Shown: positions 7,700-15,955 of the stretch, piece by piece
Layout: each line of letters opens with the position of its first letter
How positions within the stretch are numbered: position 1 is the first letter of the stretch
From: Leptospiraceae bacterium
GTDB taxonomy: Bacteria; Spirochaetota; Leptospiria; Leptospirales; Leptospiraceae
Direction of reading: 5' to 3'
NCBI GenBank assembly: GCA_024233835.1
Contig: JACKPC010000001.1
Span: 682,001 to 746,000, forward strand
DNA: 64,000 bases
Position numbers and translations under genes: made by a program
The notes under the pieces: generated by a model
Seen by the model: the letters and a program-made list of their open reading frames with translations, nothing else
Told to the model about the DNA's origin: nothing
The model's database searches: none

Positions 7700-7743
7700 T
7701 TACTGAACATTATTTCAAATTAAGGCTTACTTGTAAACTCTTT

Positions 7744-8238
7744 TTATCCTAAAAAGTCAGGTGATAAAACCCAGAGAATCTGACCGTTACAGAACTTTTC
7801 CCTCGCAATGTTTAACGCAATAGTAGTGCCCGGTTGAAAAATCAGGTTATGAGATAAGGTTGGATCCTGAATTAGCTTTGCTGCAAAAAAGCTGACATCC
7901 GGATTATGTCCCACCAATAAAATCCCTTCAGAATTAGAAAAGGAGCATATTCTTTTTAATATGCTATCATAGTTCCCACCCGGTGCCAGACAATTCTCCT
8001 CGATTAACTTTGTTTCCATTCCAATATTTTGTGAAAAAATTTCAGCCGTATTTCTCGTCCTATCATAAGGGCTATAATAGATTTGATTTATTTTAATAGG
8101 GGATTTCTGGATAAATAACGACATTTTTAATATATCACTTTTACCTTTTTCGGTAAGCTGCCGATTTCTATCCATGCCGGAAGAAGAGAACATTTCCGCT
8201 TCGCCATGCCTGGCTATGATTAGTTTCATAGATACCAT
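7744..8238 (-). CDS. sixA: Phosphohistidine phosphatase, SixA-like histidine phosphatase family
   Basis: About 164 residues, matching the short SixA branch of the histidine phosphatase superfamily. The phosphoacceptor motif ARHGEAE is at the N-terminus and a second active-site His in LVGHNPDVS; YYSPYDRTRNTAEIF carries the usual Arg. SixA removes phosphate from histidine on phosphotransfer proteins; the substrate here cannot be told. An internal ATG at 8229 (MKLIIARHG) fits the family better than the one at 8238; no clear ribosome site separates them. It sits alone, downstream of nothing obvious, on the strand of the tRNA. Confidence 0.82.
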   Translation of the reverse strand: MVSMKLIIARHGEAEMFSSSGMDRNRQLTEKGKSDILKMSLFIQKSPIKINQIYYSPYDRTRNTAEIFSQNIGMETKLIEENCLAPGGNYDSILKRICSFSNSEGILLVGHNPDVSFFAAKLIQDPTLSHNLIFQPGTTIALNIAREKFCNGQILWVLSPDFLG

Positions 8239-8351
8239 TTTTTTAAGGGATTTTTTTTTCTCTATTTATTTTTTATGAAGCTCAAAATTCCTGTTACCGG
8301 GAAATCTTTCTTGCATTTCCGTTTTCGGATGAATAAATTGTAAGTAAGTTT

Positions 8352-9023
8352 ATGCCTCGCATTCCGGATAAAAGAATTATCCCCGATCTTTATGCTCTTC
8401 TGGAGCTAACAAGAGATTGTGGCCCTGATGAAATGAAAGCAAGCTTTCGACGTCTGGCAAAACTATACCATCCCGACAACCCCCAGACCGGTTCAAGAGA
8501 CAGGTTTATCCAGATCCACAGTGCCTATAAGTTTTTAGTAGAACCGAGGCAAAGAGAAGCCTATGACGTCTACCTGAAATCTGTACAGGTAGATAGCATA
8601 TTCATTTTACCTTATAATCGTATTATCTATACAAAAAATATTTCCGAACTGGCCAGAAGGGGACTTATGCGTGTGGGTCTTCGAAACAAAGATAGGGAAA
8701 AATACATGGGAATACAGCATGACATAGACCTTATCTTAAAAGAAGAGGAATGTGGAAAAACTGTACATGTAAACTTACCCCTTACCGTTCGAGTTCTATG
8801 TCCCTCCTGCCTGGGTTCGGATTTATTCTGTGAATCCTGTAATGGAAAGGGAAACTATAAAGGAACCAGAATACTCAGAATTAGCTTTGAGCCGGGTCAG
8901 ATTATCCATAACAAACTTTTTGTATTCGATCTCGGGAAATTTCGACCGGAACGTTTTGTCCACTTTAAGAAAAAAACTTTGAGCCTGAAAACCTATATTT
9001 TAAAACGAAACCCAAAAGCCTGA
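8352..9023 (+). CDS. J-domain protein with a single CXXC zinc module
   Basis: 223 residues. An N-terminal J domain (about 11-75) has LYHPDNP with the Hsp70-activating HPD at 40-42. A short C-terminal zinc module has Cys150-X2-Cys153 and Cys160-X2-Cys163-NGKG, reminiscent of half of a DnaJ zinc finger. The rest resembles a truncated DnaJ substrate-binding domain. It is much shorter than canonical DnaJ (about 370 residues) and lacks the Gly/Phe linker, so it is a specialised DnaK co-chaperone and not the main DnaJ. The gene stands alone between SixA and the MaoC pair. Confidence 0.8.
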   Translation: MPRIPDKRIIPDLYALLELTRDCGPDEMKASFRRLAKLYHPDNPQTGSRDRFIQIHSAYKFLVEPRQREAYDVYLKSVQVDSIFILPYNRIIYTKNISELARRGLMRVGLRNKDREKYMGIQHDIDLILKEEECGKTVHVNLPLTVRVLCPSCLGSDLFCESCNGKGNYKGTRILRISFEPGQIIHNKLFVFDLGKFRPERFVHFKKKTLSLKTYILKRNPKA

Positions 9024-9103
9024 AATTACTGGACAATTTCTCTTTCTTCTGGTCTCTTGTAAGAAAATTGTTTTTATAAAAACAGAGGGATAGTACTTAA
9101 GTT

Positions 9104-9562
9104 ATGAGTGAAAATAACCTGCCCGAACTGTCTAAAGACATTATAGGGAAAAAATTAGACCGTTTTGAATTTACAGTGGAGAGAGGGAAAATCAAGGAAT
9201 TTTGTCTCGCTCTGGGAGAAACCAACCCAATCTATACCGACCTGGATGCTGCGAAAAAAGCAGGCTATACCGATATACCGGCACCTCCTACTTTTCAAAC
9301 AGCCATCCTCTTCTGGGGGTATCCAAAAATCTGGGAAGATATGAAGTCCATCGGAGTTGATACAGGTAGACTGGTTCACCTGAAGGAAGATTATAAATAC
9401 CTCAAACCAATTTATCCCGGTAAAATGTGGGCTCAATCTGAAGTTTCCGATGTAAAAACCGGTAAGATGAACACAGTGACTTTTAAAACCACTTTCTACA
9501 ATGAAAAAGATGAAGCCTGCATTGAAGCAGAAATGGGAATCTTCATCAGACCGAAGGAGTAA
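9104..9562 (+). CDS. MaoC-like dehydratase, FAS1-type N-terminal subunit (HadA-like)
   Basis: 152 residues with a hot-dog fold pattern: [33 protein letters not shown] at the N-terminus (FAS1-like dehydratase, PF13452), then [11 protein letters not shown] and [17 protein letters not shown]. This half usually lacks the catalytic His-Asp and pairs with a MaoC subunit. The gene is followed three bases later by such a subunit, so the two likely form a heterodimeric (R)-3-hydroxyacyl thioester dehydratase in fatty-acid or mycolate-like chain metabolism. It resembles HadA of actinobacteria and similar leptospiral pairs; substrate chain length is unknown. Confidence 0.82.
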   Translation: MSENNLPELSKDIIGKKLDRFEFTVERGKIKEFCLALGETNPIYTDLDAAKKAGYTDIPAPPTFQTAILFWGYPKIWEDMKSIGVDTGRLVHLKEDYKYLKPIYPGKMWAQSEVSDVKTGKMNTVTFKTTFYNEKDEACIEAEMGIFIRPKE

Positions 9563-9565
9563 GGC

Positions 9566-9979
9566 ATGAGAATCGAATTTGACAGTGTTGAAAAAGGAAC
9601 TACCCTACCGGAATTAAAAATAGGCCCTATCAGCCAGATGGATCTTGTACGTTATGCCGGGGCCAGTGGAGACTTTAACCCGATTCATAATGACAACGAT
9701 TTTGCAAAATCTCAGGGACTCGATGGAACTATAGCCCATGGGATGCTGATTATGGGGTACCTCGGAAGGTTTTGCACAAACTGGGTAGACCAGTCTCAGA
9801 TCAAAAATTTTGGTGTTAAGTTTAAAAGCATGACCAAACCGGGAGAGACACTTATCTGTTCCGGAGCTGTAAAAATGAAAAAAGAAGTGAACGGAGAAAA
9901 ACTCGTTACAGTAGCAATACAGGCTGCTGATGAAAAAGGCGAAGTCAAAGTTTCCGGTGATCTTGTAATTACCTGTTAA
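9566..9979 (+). CDS. MaoC-like dehydratase, catalytic subunit (HadB-like)
   Basis: 137 residues. The hydratase-2 motif is intact: GASGDFNPIH with Asp36, Asn38 and His41, followed by GTIAHGMLIMGYLGRF. These residues activate water on (R)-3-hydroxyacyl/enoyl thioesters. It begins three bases after the FAS1-type partner gene and has an AAGGCATG start region, so the pair is one operon and presumably one enzyme. No acyl carrier or ketoreductase gene is adjacent. Confidence 0.87.
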   Translation: MRIEFDSVEKGTTLPELKIGPISQMDLVRYAGASGDFNPIHNDNDFAKSQGLDGTIAHGMLIMGYLGRFCTNWVDQSQIKNFGVKFKSMTKPGETLICSGAVKMKKEVNGEKLVTVAIQAADEKGEVKVSGDLVITC

Positions 9980-10032
9980 TTCTTTAATAAAGGCGGTGTC
10001 TTAAGCATCGCCTGTCCAGAGGAGTTTATCCC

Positions 10033-10632
10033 ATGATTTTAAAATTCACCATGAAAAATTTTGTTTTGTCTGTTTTATTATTACCTATCTTTCTATGCCT
10101 GAGCTTTCCTGCTTTTGCAGCTTCAACCAAAAAGAAAAGTAATGAAGATAAAGATATTCATGTAATGCAGGCAGTTCGAGACAGTGATTATGAAACTTTG
10201 CAAAAGATTCTAAAGGACAAGGCCAATCCGGACGCAAAAGATAGTATGGAAAGGACTGCACTCATGATCGCGGCAAGAGATAATAATCTGAAAGCTGCTA
10301 AAATTTTAATCCTTGCCGGAGCCGATGTGAATATTAAAAATAGAACCGAGGGAAAAACGGCCCTGATTTATGCAGCGACTTATGGTTACGAAAAAATGGT
10401 TAAACTTTTATTAAAGAAGGGTGCTTTAATCGATGTAAAAGACCTGGAAGGTAAGACAGCTCTAATCTATGCTGTAATCTTTGATAGGCCGGCTGTAGTA
10501 AAAGTTTTAATTGATAATAAGGCCAATATCTTTAGCCGAACCGATTCTGATGAGTCTGCCATGAGCATTGCAAATTCTTCGGGAAGAATAAAAATTTCCG
10601 AAATGCTAAAGCAGGCCGGTGCAAAAGACTGA
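10033..10632 (+). CDS. Exported ankyrin-repeat protein
   Basis: 199 residues. An N-terminal signal peptide (hydrophobic SVLLLPIFLCLSFPAFA, cleavage near residue 31) precedes four ankyrin repeats seen as AMERTALMIAARDNN-like units: RTALMIAARDNNLKAAKILI, KTALIYAATYGYEKMVKLLL, KTALIYAVIFDRPAVVKVLI and ESAMSIANSSGRIKISEML. A periplasmic protein-binding role is implied. A hairpin (9991-9998/10006-10013) lies in the leader. A small lipoprotein gene follows almost immediately, so they may be co-expressed. An alternative start at the internal ATG of MKNFVLS would shorten the leader by seven residues. Confidence 0.82.
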   Translation: MILKFTMKNFVLSVLLLPIFLCLSFPAFAASTKKKSNEDKDIHVMQAVRDSDYETLQKILKDKANPDAKDSMERTALMIAARDNNLKAAKILILAGADVNIKNRTEGKTALIYAATYGYEKMVKLLLKKGALIDVKDLEGKTALIYAVIFDRPAVVKVLIDNKANIFSRTDSDESAMSIANSSGRIKISEMLKQAGAKD

Positions 10633-10633
10633 A

Positions 10634-10945
10634 ATGATACGTTTCTTTAGTTTTCTAATATTCTTAAGTATTATACTAAATTTTACCTGTGCGAGACCTC
10701 CTCGCTCCGGTGAATACTGTGAAGCTATGAATTCTAAGAATTGTTTGATATTGGATTTAAAAAACTTAAATCTTAAACAGGCAGATAAGGCTTTCAGCTT
10801 AAAAAAGTCCAGTATTGTATTTTATACTTATGAAGAGAATGGAAAAGAACATTCCATACGCTTTGTGAACGAAAACCGTCTTCTTTTAAAAACCGAACAG
10901 GAAGAGAAAACTTTTCTTAGAAAGAAAAATAAAAAGAAACCTTAG
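10634..10945 (+). CDS. Small putative lipoprotein
   Basis: 103 residues from the ATG at 10634, which lies two bases after the ankyrin gene stop; a GTG start 15 bases upstream is possible but places charged residues before the signal. The N-terminus MIRFFSFLIFLSIILNFTCA resembles a spirochaete lipoprotein signal with Cys19, although the -1 residue Thr is unusual. The rest is lysine-rich and ends KKNKKKP. No domain recognised. It likely shares the transcript of the ankyrin protein. Confidence 0.6.
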   Translation: MIRFFSFLIFLSIILNFTCARPPRSGEYCEAMNSKNCLILDLKNLNLKQADKAFSLKKSSIVFYTYEENGKEHSIRFVNENRLLLKTEQEEKTFLRKKNKKKP

Positions 10946-10997
10946 TCCGGCTTCAATGCGTGGATGCCTGTGAGTTTATGTATCTTTCCTCAACAGG

Positions 10998-11031
10998 AAA
11001 AAAAGGACTTCCCTCTATAGTTTAGGAAGTC
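10998..11031 (-). terminator. Terminator of the MCP gene, with the stop codon in its loop
   Basis: On the minus strand GACTTCC (11031-11025) pairs with GGAAGTC (11012-11006), followed by C and a run of seven T. The TAA of the chemotaxis gene (11024-11022) lies in the loop, so translation to the end covers part of the hairpin. Confidence 0.65.
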
Positions 11032-12809
11032 TTAAAAAAACCAATCTTCTTTTTCAGGTCATTCATTTCATAATTTACTTTTTCTGTATTAGCCGATAAG
11101 GTATCTGAACGTTTTACAATGGCATCTGTGACTCCCGTAATATTTATAATACGACTTTCAATTTCGTGGGTAGCCTGTTGTTGTTGGGTTGTCGATTTCT
11201 GAATAGACAAGGAACGGTTAAAAACTTCTTCGACTGATTCATGGACTAATTGGTTACTCTGGTACTGCAAATCTATCTTATTACAGAGCAAATCCATTTT
11301 ATGAATAATATCATCAATAGATGAAAGAATATTATGAAATTGTAAACTGGCTTCTTTCGAAGTATTCTGTCCTTCTTCAATGTCAGCTACACTTGAATTT
11401 ACCAGTGTCTGGATCTGGTTTAAACTCATGGCTGTTTTATCGGCTAATTTAGCAATTTCATCGGCTACGACGGCAAAACCCTGGCCGCTTTCTCCGGCTC
11501 TGGCGGCTTCAATAGAGGCATTTAAAGCCAGAAGGTTAGTTCTTTTAGATATATCAGAAATAATTTTCAGAATAGCATTCATTTCTTTAGCACCTCTGGT
11601 TATGCTACCAATACTGCTATTCATTTTATTCATGGCTTTCTCTCCCTCACGGGCAATCCGGGTGATATTTTTAGCGAGACCTTGTGATTCATTTACCTCA
11701 TTCACAACATCATCCGTATTCTGCTTGAGAACTCCCATATTATCTCTGAGTGTTTGCAGGGAGTTTTGCTGCTCTTCTGCATTTTTAGAAATTTCCTGCA
11801 TACCTGTAGATAGCTTTTTAATGGTTGTAGAAATTTCCATAGCTGAACGTGCCTGGGTTCCGGATTCAGCCGAAAGAGACTTAACCTCATTCAGAGTTGT
11901 GTTTGAAGATAGGGTTACTTTTTCAGCAGAAGATTTTGTATCAATCACAACTGTTTTTAATTTACTAATGAAGGTATTAAAAAAGGAGGCCAATTCTCCA
12001 ATTTCATCTCGCGAAATAATTTCTATACTCAGACGAAGATCTCCATCTCCTTCCGCCACATCTTTTAAGCGATCCTCGGTTTGCTTGATGGGTACAATTA
12101 ATTGTTTTAGAAGGTTATAAAAATTCAAAATAATCAGGGCGACTGCTATAGTACTGAGAATAAATACTTTTATAATTAAATCTTCATTATCTACAATATG
12201 CCCTTTTGTATGTTCCATATTCAAATACGTCAGAACAAAGAGAAAAATAAGAGTTACCATTCCTACTGTAGTTACAACCATATTGATAAAAAGCCGGGCA
12301 CTCAAACGCATACCTTTAATTTCTTCATGAAAAGGAATGGAAGAAGTCCATTTCTCCAGATTGATAGTAATATAGGTCCAAAAAGGAATCGCAAAAAGAA
12401 GTACTATAGGAAGGGAAATATAAAGGCTATATAAAAATATATCACGTGTTACAAATTCTTTTCCATGCGTAACTACCGGCACACCGCAGGGAACATATAC
12501 AGAAATTGCAAACATGAAAAATTTTGGAATAAAAGATACACTTTTCTGGGCTTCCTGTAGAATGGATTTCTCATTGGAGCCATCGAGATAAAGCTGGATT
12601 TTTTTTATATTTTTATGGAGTATACTTGTAACGATTCCCACGAATAAAAAAACATATCCCCAGAGTGCAGGGTTAAACGCGATTTGCCACATCTGGCTCA
12701 TGCTCATCATGCTATAAAAAACAAGACCCGCAAGCCAGGTAGTAGGTGGCATCAAAAACCCGGCCAGAAAGAAAATATAGACTCTTTTTTTATTTACACT
12801 TGAATTCAT
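11022..12809 (-). CDS. Methyl-accepting chemotaxis protein with six-helix membrane sensor
   Basis: 595 residues from the ATG at 12809 (a TTG 21 bases upstream has no better ribosome site). About 220 N-terminal residues form six hydrophobic helices in place of the usual periplasmic sensor, e.g. WGYVFLFVGIVTSI, FLYSLYISLPIVLLFAIPFW and VFILSTIAVALIILNFY. A HAMP segment follows (LIVPIKQTEDRLKDVAEGDGDL), then the MA signalling domain whose hairpin tip reads [18 protein letters not shown] and GFAVVADEIAKLADKTA, the CheA/CheW contact. It should signal to the flagellar or gliding apparatus; the ligand may be sensed within the membrane. No che genes are adjacent. Confidence 0.88.
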   Translation of the reverse strand: MNSSVNKKRVYIFFLAGFLMPPTTWLAGLVFYSMMSMSQMWQIAFNPALWGYVFLFVGIVTSILHKNIKKIQLYLDGSNEKSILQEAQKSVSFIPKFFMFAISVYVPCGVPVVTHGKEFVTRDIFLYSLYISLPIVLLFAIPFWTYITINLEKWTSSIPFHEEIKGMRLSARLFINMVVTTVGMVTLIFLFVLTYLNMEHTKGHIVDNEDLIIKVFILSTIAVALIILNFYNLLKQLIVPIKQTEDRLKDVAEGDGDLRLSIEIISRDEIGELASFFNTFISKLKTVVIDTKSSAEKVTLSSNTTLNEVKSLSAESGTQARSAMEISTTIKKLSTGMQEISKNAEEQQNSLQTLRDNMGVLKQNTDDVVNEVNESQGLAKNITRIAREGEKAMNKMNSSIGSITRGAKEMNAILKIISDISKRTNLLALNASIEAARAGESGQGFAVVADEIAKLADKTAMSLNQIQTLVNSSVADIEEGQNTSKEASLQFHNILSSIDDIIHKMDLLCNKIDLQYQSNQLVHESVEEVFNRSLSIQKSTTQQQQATHEIESRIINITGVTDAIVKRSDTLSANTEKVNYEMNDLKKKIGFFKTS

Positions 12810-13038
12810 ATACTTTATGTATCCCTTCAAAAAGCCGGGTTTGTTTTATTATCGCAGGCGAGCCATTGGACTTGCTTCCCGGGGGCAGCACTATTTGAAA
12901 TTTAGTATCTTTTCTATTGACGGTTTGACAAGTATAAATGTTAGAAAAGCTTTTCCCCTTTTTTTGCTTTTTGTCATATTCAATAAGCAGGAAGAAAAGG
13001 CTTGTCTTTTGAAAGAATACCGGAAAAGCAGTAATAGA

Positions 13039-13767
13039 ATGAAGTTTTTTTCGAGAATCATTCTGGCTATCCTATTGGGTGTGATTAGTTTTTCTTGTGG
13101 AACCAATACCGACACTCCCGTTTATCCCTATTTATTCCTGAACCCAATCAATACACCTCAGATTATCGGCCTTATTCCTACAGATTCCTATCCTTATCCC
13201 ATTACAGATTCTGAAGTTCTATCTTATGAGTCTATTCCTTATAAACCCGAATTCATTTTAAAATATTATGTCACAAATACAGAGCAACAGTTCATTGGCT
13301 ATAATCTGTATATTACATCGAATACCCCTTCTTTCATAGAGGTTCAGGCCGGTTCTGCTGCATACTTAGAAGAAGGAATAGAGCCTTCCTTCAGACATTT
13401 TACTACGGAAGTTTCCACGGATAGGACAGCCATACAAAGAAAGCGGATTAAAAATAGAATTCCTCCTCCCGGACTTTACCCCTTCCAGAAGTGTGAGGTT
13501 TATAACTTTACCCTGAGAGCGGTTTTAAATAATGGAGTTTTATCCAATCCTTCCGCTGCTGTGTCTGCCTGTGCCAGTCGTTTTCCTTCAAAATGTGAAA
13601 TCGGTTCGAGTTGTAATCCGAGCTATTGTACGGATTCTTCCTGTTCGAGTCCTTCCTCCTGTCCTGTAGGAACTCTTTGCAATCCCTGTGATACAACAAA
13701 AGCTATTGATGCCAATAATGGCTGTGAGTGTAAGGAAGGTTCTTATCCACCCGGTTGTAATCTATAG
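13039..13767 (+). CDS. Putative lipoprotein with Cys-rich C-terminus
   Basis: 242 residues from ATG 13039, chosen because MKFFSRIILAILLGVISFSC gives a lipoprotein signal with Cys20; the frame is open farther upstream but without sense. The middle part (TNTEQQFIGYNLYITSN, about residues 70-190) resembles a fibronectin-like or Ig-like strand pattern. The last 55 residues contain fourteen Cys or so in short loops (CNPSYCTDSSCSSPSSCP, CECKEGSYPPGC), suggesting a disulfide-tight surface tail. No family recognised. It is followed 46 bases later by the ClC channel gene. Confidence 0.68.
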   Translation: MKFFSRIILAILLGVISFSCGTNTDTPVYPYLFLNPINTPQIIGLIPTDSYPYPITDSEVLSYESIPYKPEFILKYYVTNTEQQFIGYNLYITSNTPSFIEVQAGSAAYLEEGIEPSFRHFTTEVSTDRTAIQRKRIKNRIPPPGLYPFQKCEVYNFTLRAVLNNGVLSNPSAAVSACASRFPSKCEIGSSCNPSYCTDSSCSSPSSCPVGTLCNPCDTTKAIDANNGCECKEGSYPPGCNL

Positions 13768-13813
13768 GGAATTCTTTTCTTGAAAGCCAAAGGCAGGTTT
13801 TTAAACTTGAGTT

Positions 13814-15619
13814 ATGGAAAAATGGAAGAAAATCCGAAGCCTATTCAATATCCGGGGACCCAAATCAATTTACCTGTATTCAATGGTAATAGGAATTTTA
13901 GCCGGCCTTTTTGCCTGTGTATTTGCTTATTCACTCGCAAGAGCCGAACAATTTACTTTTTCTTTTCTGGCCAATCTTCCTTTGTCGGCCCCTCCGGGAG
14001 AGCTGCACTTCAATCATGCTCAGGGAGAATCCAATAAGCTAATTCTATTTTTCCTGCCGATTTTCGGAGGAATTTTGACCGGTCTCGTTGTTTACCTTTT
14101 CTGTCCTGATGCAGAAGGAACCGGGACCGATGCGATGATCCAGGCTTTCCATTATAAAGAAGGAAAAATGGACACGAGAGTTCCTTTTTTTAAAGCAATA
14201 GCGACAATTATCACCCTGGCTTCGGGAGGAAGTGCCGGAAAAGAGGGGCCTACCGCCCAGATTGGAGCCGGGGTCGGGGTCGTGTTAAGTAAGCTGGTAA
14301 ATGCGGGGGCAAGAGCAAGGCGAACTTTTCTTCTTGCAGGGACTGCGGGCGGACTGGGTGCAATATTCAGAGCTCCCCTCGGAGGTGCGATAACAGCTGT
14401 AGAGGTTATTTATCAGGAAGATTTTGAAAGCGATTCCCTGGTTCCCTGCATTATTTCTTCCGTTACGGCCTATCTAGTCTTTACCAGTATATTTGGTCCC
14501 GGCTCCATGTTTAAAGTCCATGACATTGGTCTCAAAGATTATCATGAGTTGTTCTTTTATGTGATTCTTGGCCTGGTTTGTTTTGCTATGGGTTTTGTTT
14601 TTGTCAGTGTATTCAACTACATAGGTGCCATATTCAAGAAAATCAATATCCACCCCGTCCTAAAACCCGGTATCGGTGGATTAATTGTAGGAAGTTTCGG
14701 TTATTTTTTCCCGGAATTGATAGGAGGAGGTTTTGGTCTATTACAAAAAACAATCAGTGGCGAAGGGCTCATGACTATCAGCGATTCTCGGATTTATGTA
14801 GCCTCCTTTTTTCTTTTGATTGCTTTTTTAAAAATTTTAACCACATCTTTTACTATAGGTTCCGGAGGATCCGGAGGAGTATTTGGACCTTCTATTTTAA
14901 TCGGAGGAATGCTCGGTGGTTTTGTAGGAGTTCTTTCCTCTACTCTTTTTCCACAGTATAATTTTTCTTTATCCTCATTTATCCTCGTTGGGATGAGTGC
15001 ATTTTTTGTGGGTGTTGCAAGAGCTCCTATTGCCGGTATGATTATGGTCTGCGATATGGTTGGAAACTATAACCTGCTTCCTCCCCTGATGATCGTTTCT
15101 GTGATTTCGTTTATTTTATCCCATCGCAGGTCTATCTATAAAGGACAGGTAGAAAACCGCTTCAAATCTCCGGCTCATGAATGGGATATGAACCAGGACG
15201 CAATGGAGAGAATCCACATTTCCAAGTATTTTTCGGATTTTAAAAAATATGCGATTATCACAAAAGATAAACTTCTTACGGAAGTAGAAGACCTCGCCCT
15301 TGAAATTCAGGAGAGTGATTTCATTATCGTTAATCCTGATGGTTCCTATTTTGGCTCAGCCTCCCTCAGAAGGAATCGACTTGAAGAAGAAAACAGGGAT
15401 TTCTTACGAAACCTGATTACAATTGAAGATGTTGCGACTTCCCTTCCCTGTGTAACAACTAAAAATACACTCGGAGATGCTTTAAAAATTATCTTAAACC
15501 ATGATATTGATAAAGTGGCAGTCTTACGTCAAAATAAGGTAATCGGGTATCTACGGTATAATGATATTCTAAAAGCTTATCACACCGAGCTCAGTAAGTA
15601 TTCTAGAAAAAGTATTTAG
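13814..15619 (+). CDS. ClC-family chloride channel/transporter with CBS domains
   Basis: 601 residues. ClC selectivity-filter segments are present: GTGTD at 102-106 in place of GSGIP, GKEGP at 142-146 with gating Glu144, and GSGGVFGPSILIGG about residue 352. The RAPIAGMIMVCDM segment follows. The C-terminal ~150 residues form a CBS pair (second CBS visible as NHDIDKVAVLRQNKVIGYLRYNDIL). The gating Glu suggests voltage or proton coupling; whether it is a channel or a Cl-/H+ exchanger cannot be decided because the internal proton Glu was not located. It is located in the inner membrane. Substitution of the GSGIP serine by Thr suggests altered anion preference. Confidence 0.92.
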   Translation: MEKWKKIRSLFNIRGPKSIYLYSMVIGILAGLFACVFAYSLARAEQFTFSFLANLPLSAPPGELHFNHAQGESNKLILFFLPIFGGILTGLVVYLFCPDAEGTGTDAMIQAFHYKEGKMDTRVPFFKAIATIITLASGGSAGKEGPTAQIGAGVGVVLSKLVNAGARARRTFLLAGTAGGLGAIFRAPLGGAITAVEVIYQEDFESDSLVPCIISSVTAYLVFTSIFGPGSMFKVHDIGLKDYHELFFYVILGLVCFAMGFVFVSVFNYIGAIFKKINIHPVLKPGIGGLIVGSFGYFFPELIGGGFGLLQKTISGEGLMTISDSRIYVASFFLLIAFLKILTTSFTIGSGGSGGVFGPSILIGGMLGGFVGVLSSTLFPQYNFSLSSFILVGMSAFFVGVARAPIAGMIMVCDMVGNYNLLPPLMIVSVISFILSHRRSIYKGQVENRFKSPAHEWDMNQDAMERIHISKYFSDFKKYAIITKDKLLTEVEDLALEIQESDFIIVNPDGSYFGSASLRRNRLEEENRDFLRNLITIEDVATSLPCVTTKNTLGDALKIILNHDIDKVAVLRQNKVIGYLRYNDILKAYHTELSKYSRKSI

Positions 15620-15634
15620 GAAATAAATTATTTC

Positions 15635-15663
15635 TTGATCTTCAAACTCCTTTTTTGTATAAT
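15635..15663 (+). promoter_or_regulatory. Sigma-70-type promoter of the XRE regulator
   Basis: -35 TTGATC (15635-15640), 17-base spacer, -10 TATAAT (15658-15663). This is the best housekeeping-type promoter in the window and lies 27 bases before the ATG of the regulator. Confidence 0.75.
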
Positions 15664-15684
15664 ACATCCTCAGGATAGGATGTA
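15663..15684. promoter_or_regulatory. Palindromic operator overlapping -10 edge and leader
   Basis: Perfect inverted repeat TACATCCT (15663-15670)/AGGATGTA (15677-15684), six-base spacer, directly at the expected transcription start. Because it abuts the promoter of a small HTH gene, autorepression is the natural reading. In RNA it would also form a hairpin just before the ribosome site. Confidence 0.6.
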
Positions 15685-15689
15685 CGGAA

Positions 15690-15941
15690 ATGGTAACTAC
15701 AAAAGAAGAGCTGGAAGAAAAAGTACGAGAAGCAATGGTGAATTCTAAACTTTCTGTCTATAAATTAGCGGAAAGAACAGATGTATCGAAAACCCATATT
15801 CATGGCATTATCAAACAAACCCAAAAGCCTTCCCTGGAAGTTTTAATGAAAATTGCAAGGTGCTTTGATGTGAAATATACATTTACAAACTCCTCTGATA
15901 TCATGCAGATATGCAGAGCAGAAAGATACATTCTGAGTTAA
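15690..15941 (+). CDS. Small XRE/Cro-type HTH regulator
   Basis: 83 residues, essentially one HTH_XRE domain: LSVYKLAERTDVSKTHIHGIIKQTQKPSLEVLMKIARCFDV, the recognition helix being SKTHIHGIIK. It is preceded by a strong promoter and a palindrome likely to be its own operator. The downstream gene, 14 bases away, encodes a membrane coiled-coil protein and probably shares the transcript. Not phage-linked by any visible neighbour. Confidence 0.85.
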   Translation: MVTTKEELEEKVREAMVNSKLSVYKLAERTDVSKTHIHGIIKQTQKPSLEVLMKIARCFDVKYTFTNSSDIMQICRAERYILS

Positions 15942-15955
15942 AAACTCAATAAAAA

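Noticed and set aside
11380..12120. Long plus-strand frames inside the MCP genes (11380-12120, 21623-21970)
   Set aside because: They are antisense to clear MA-domain coding sequence, and their composition follows from the complement.
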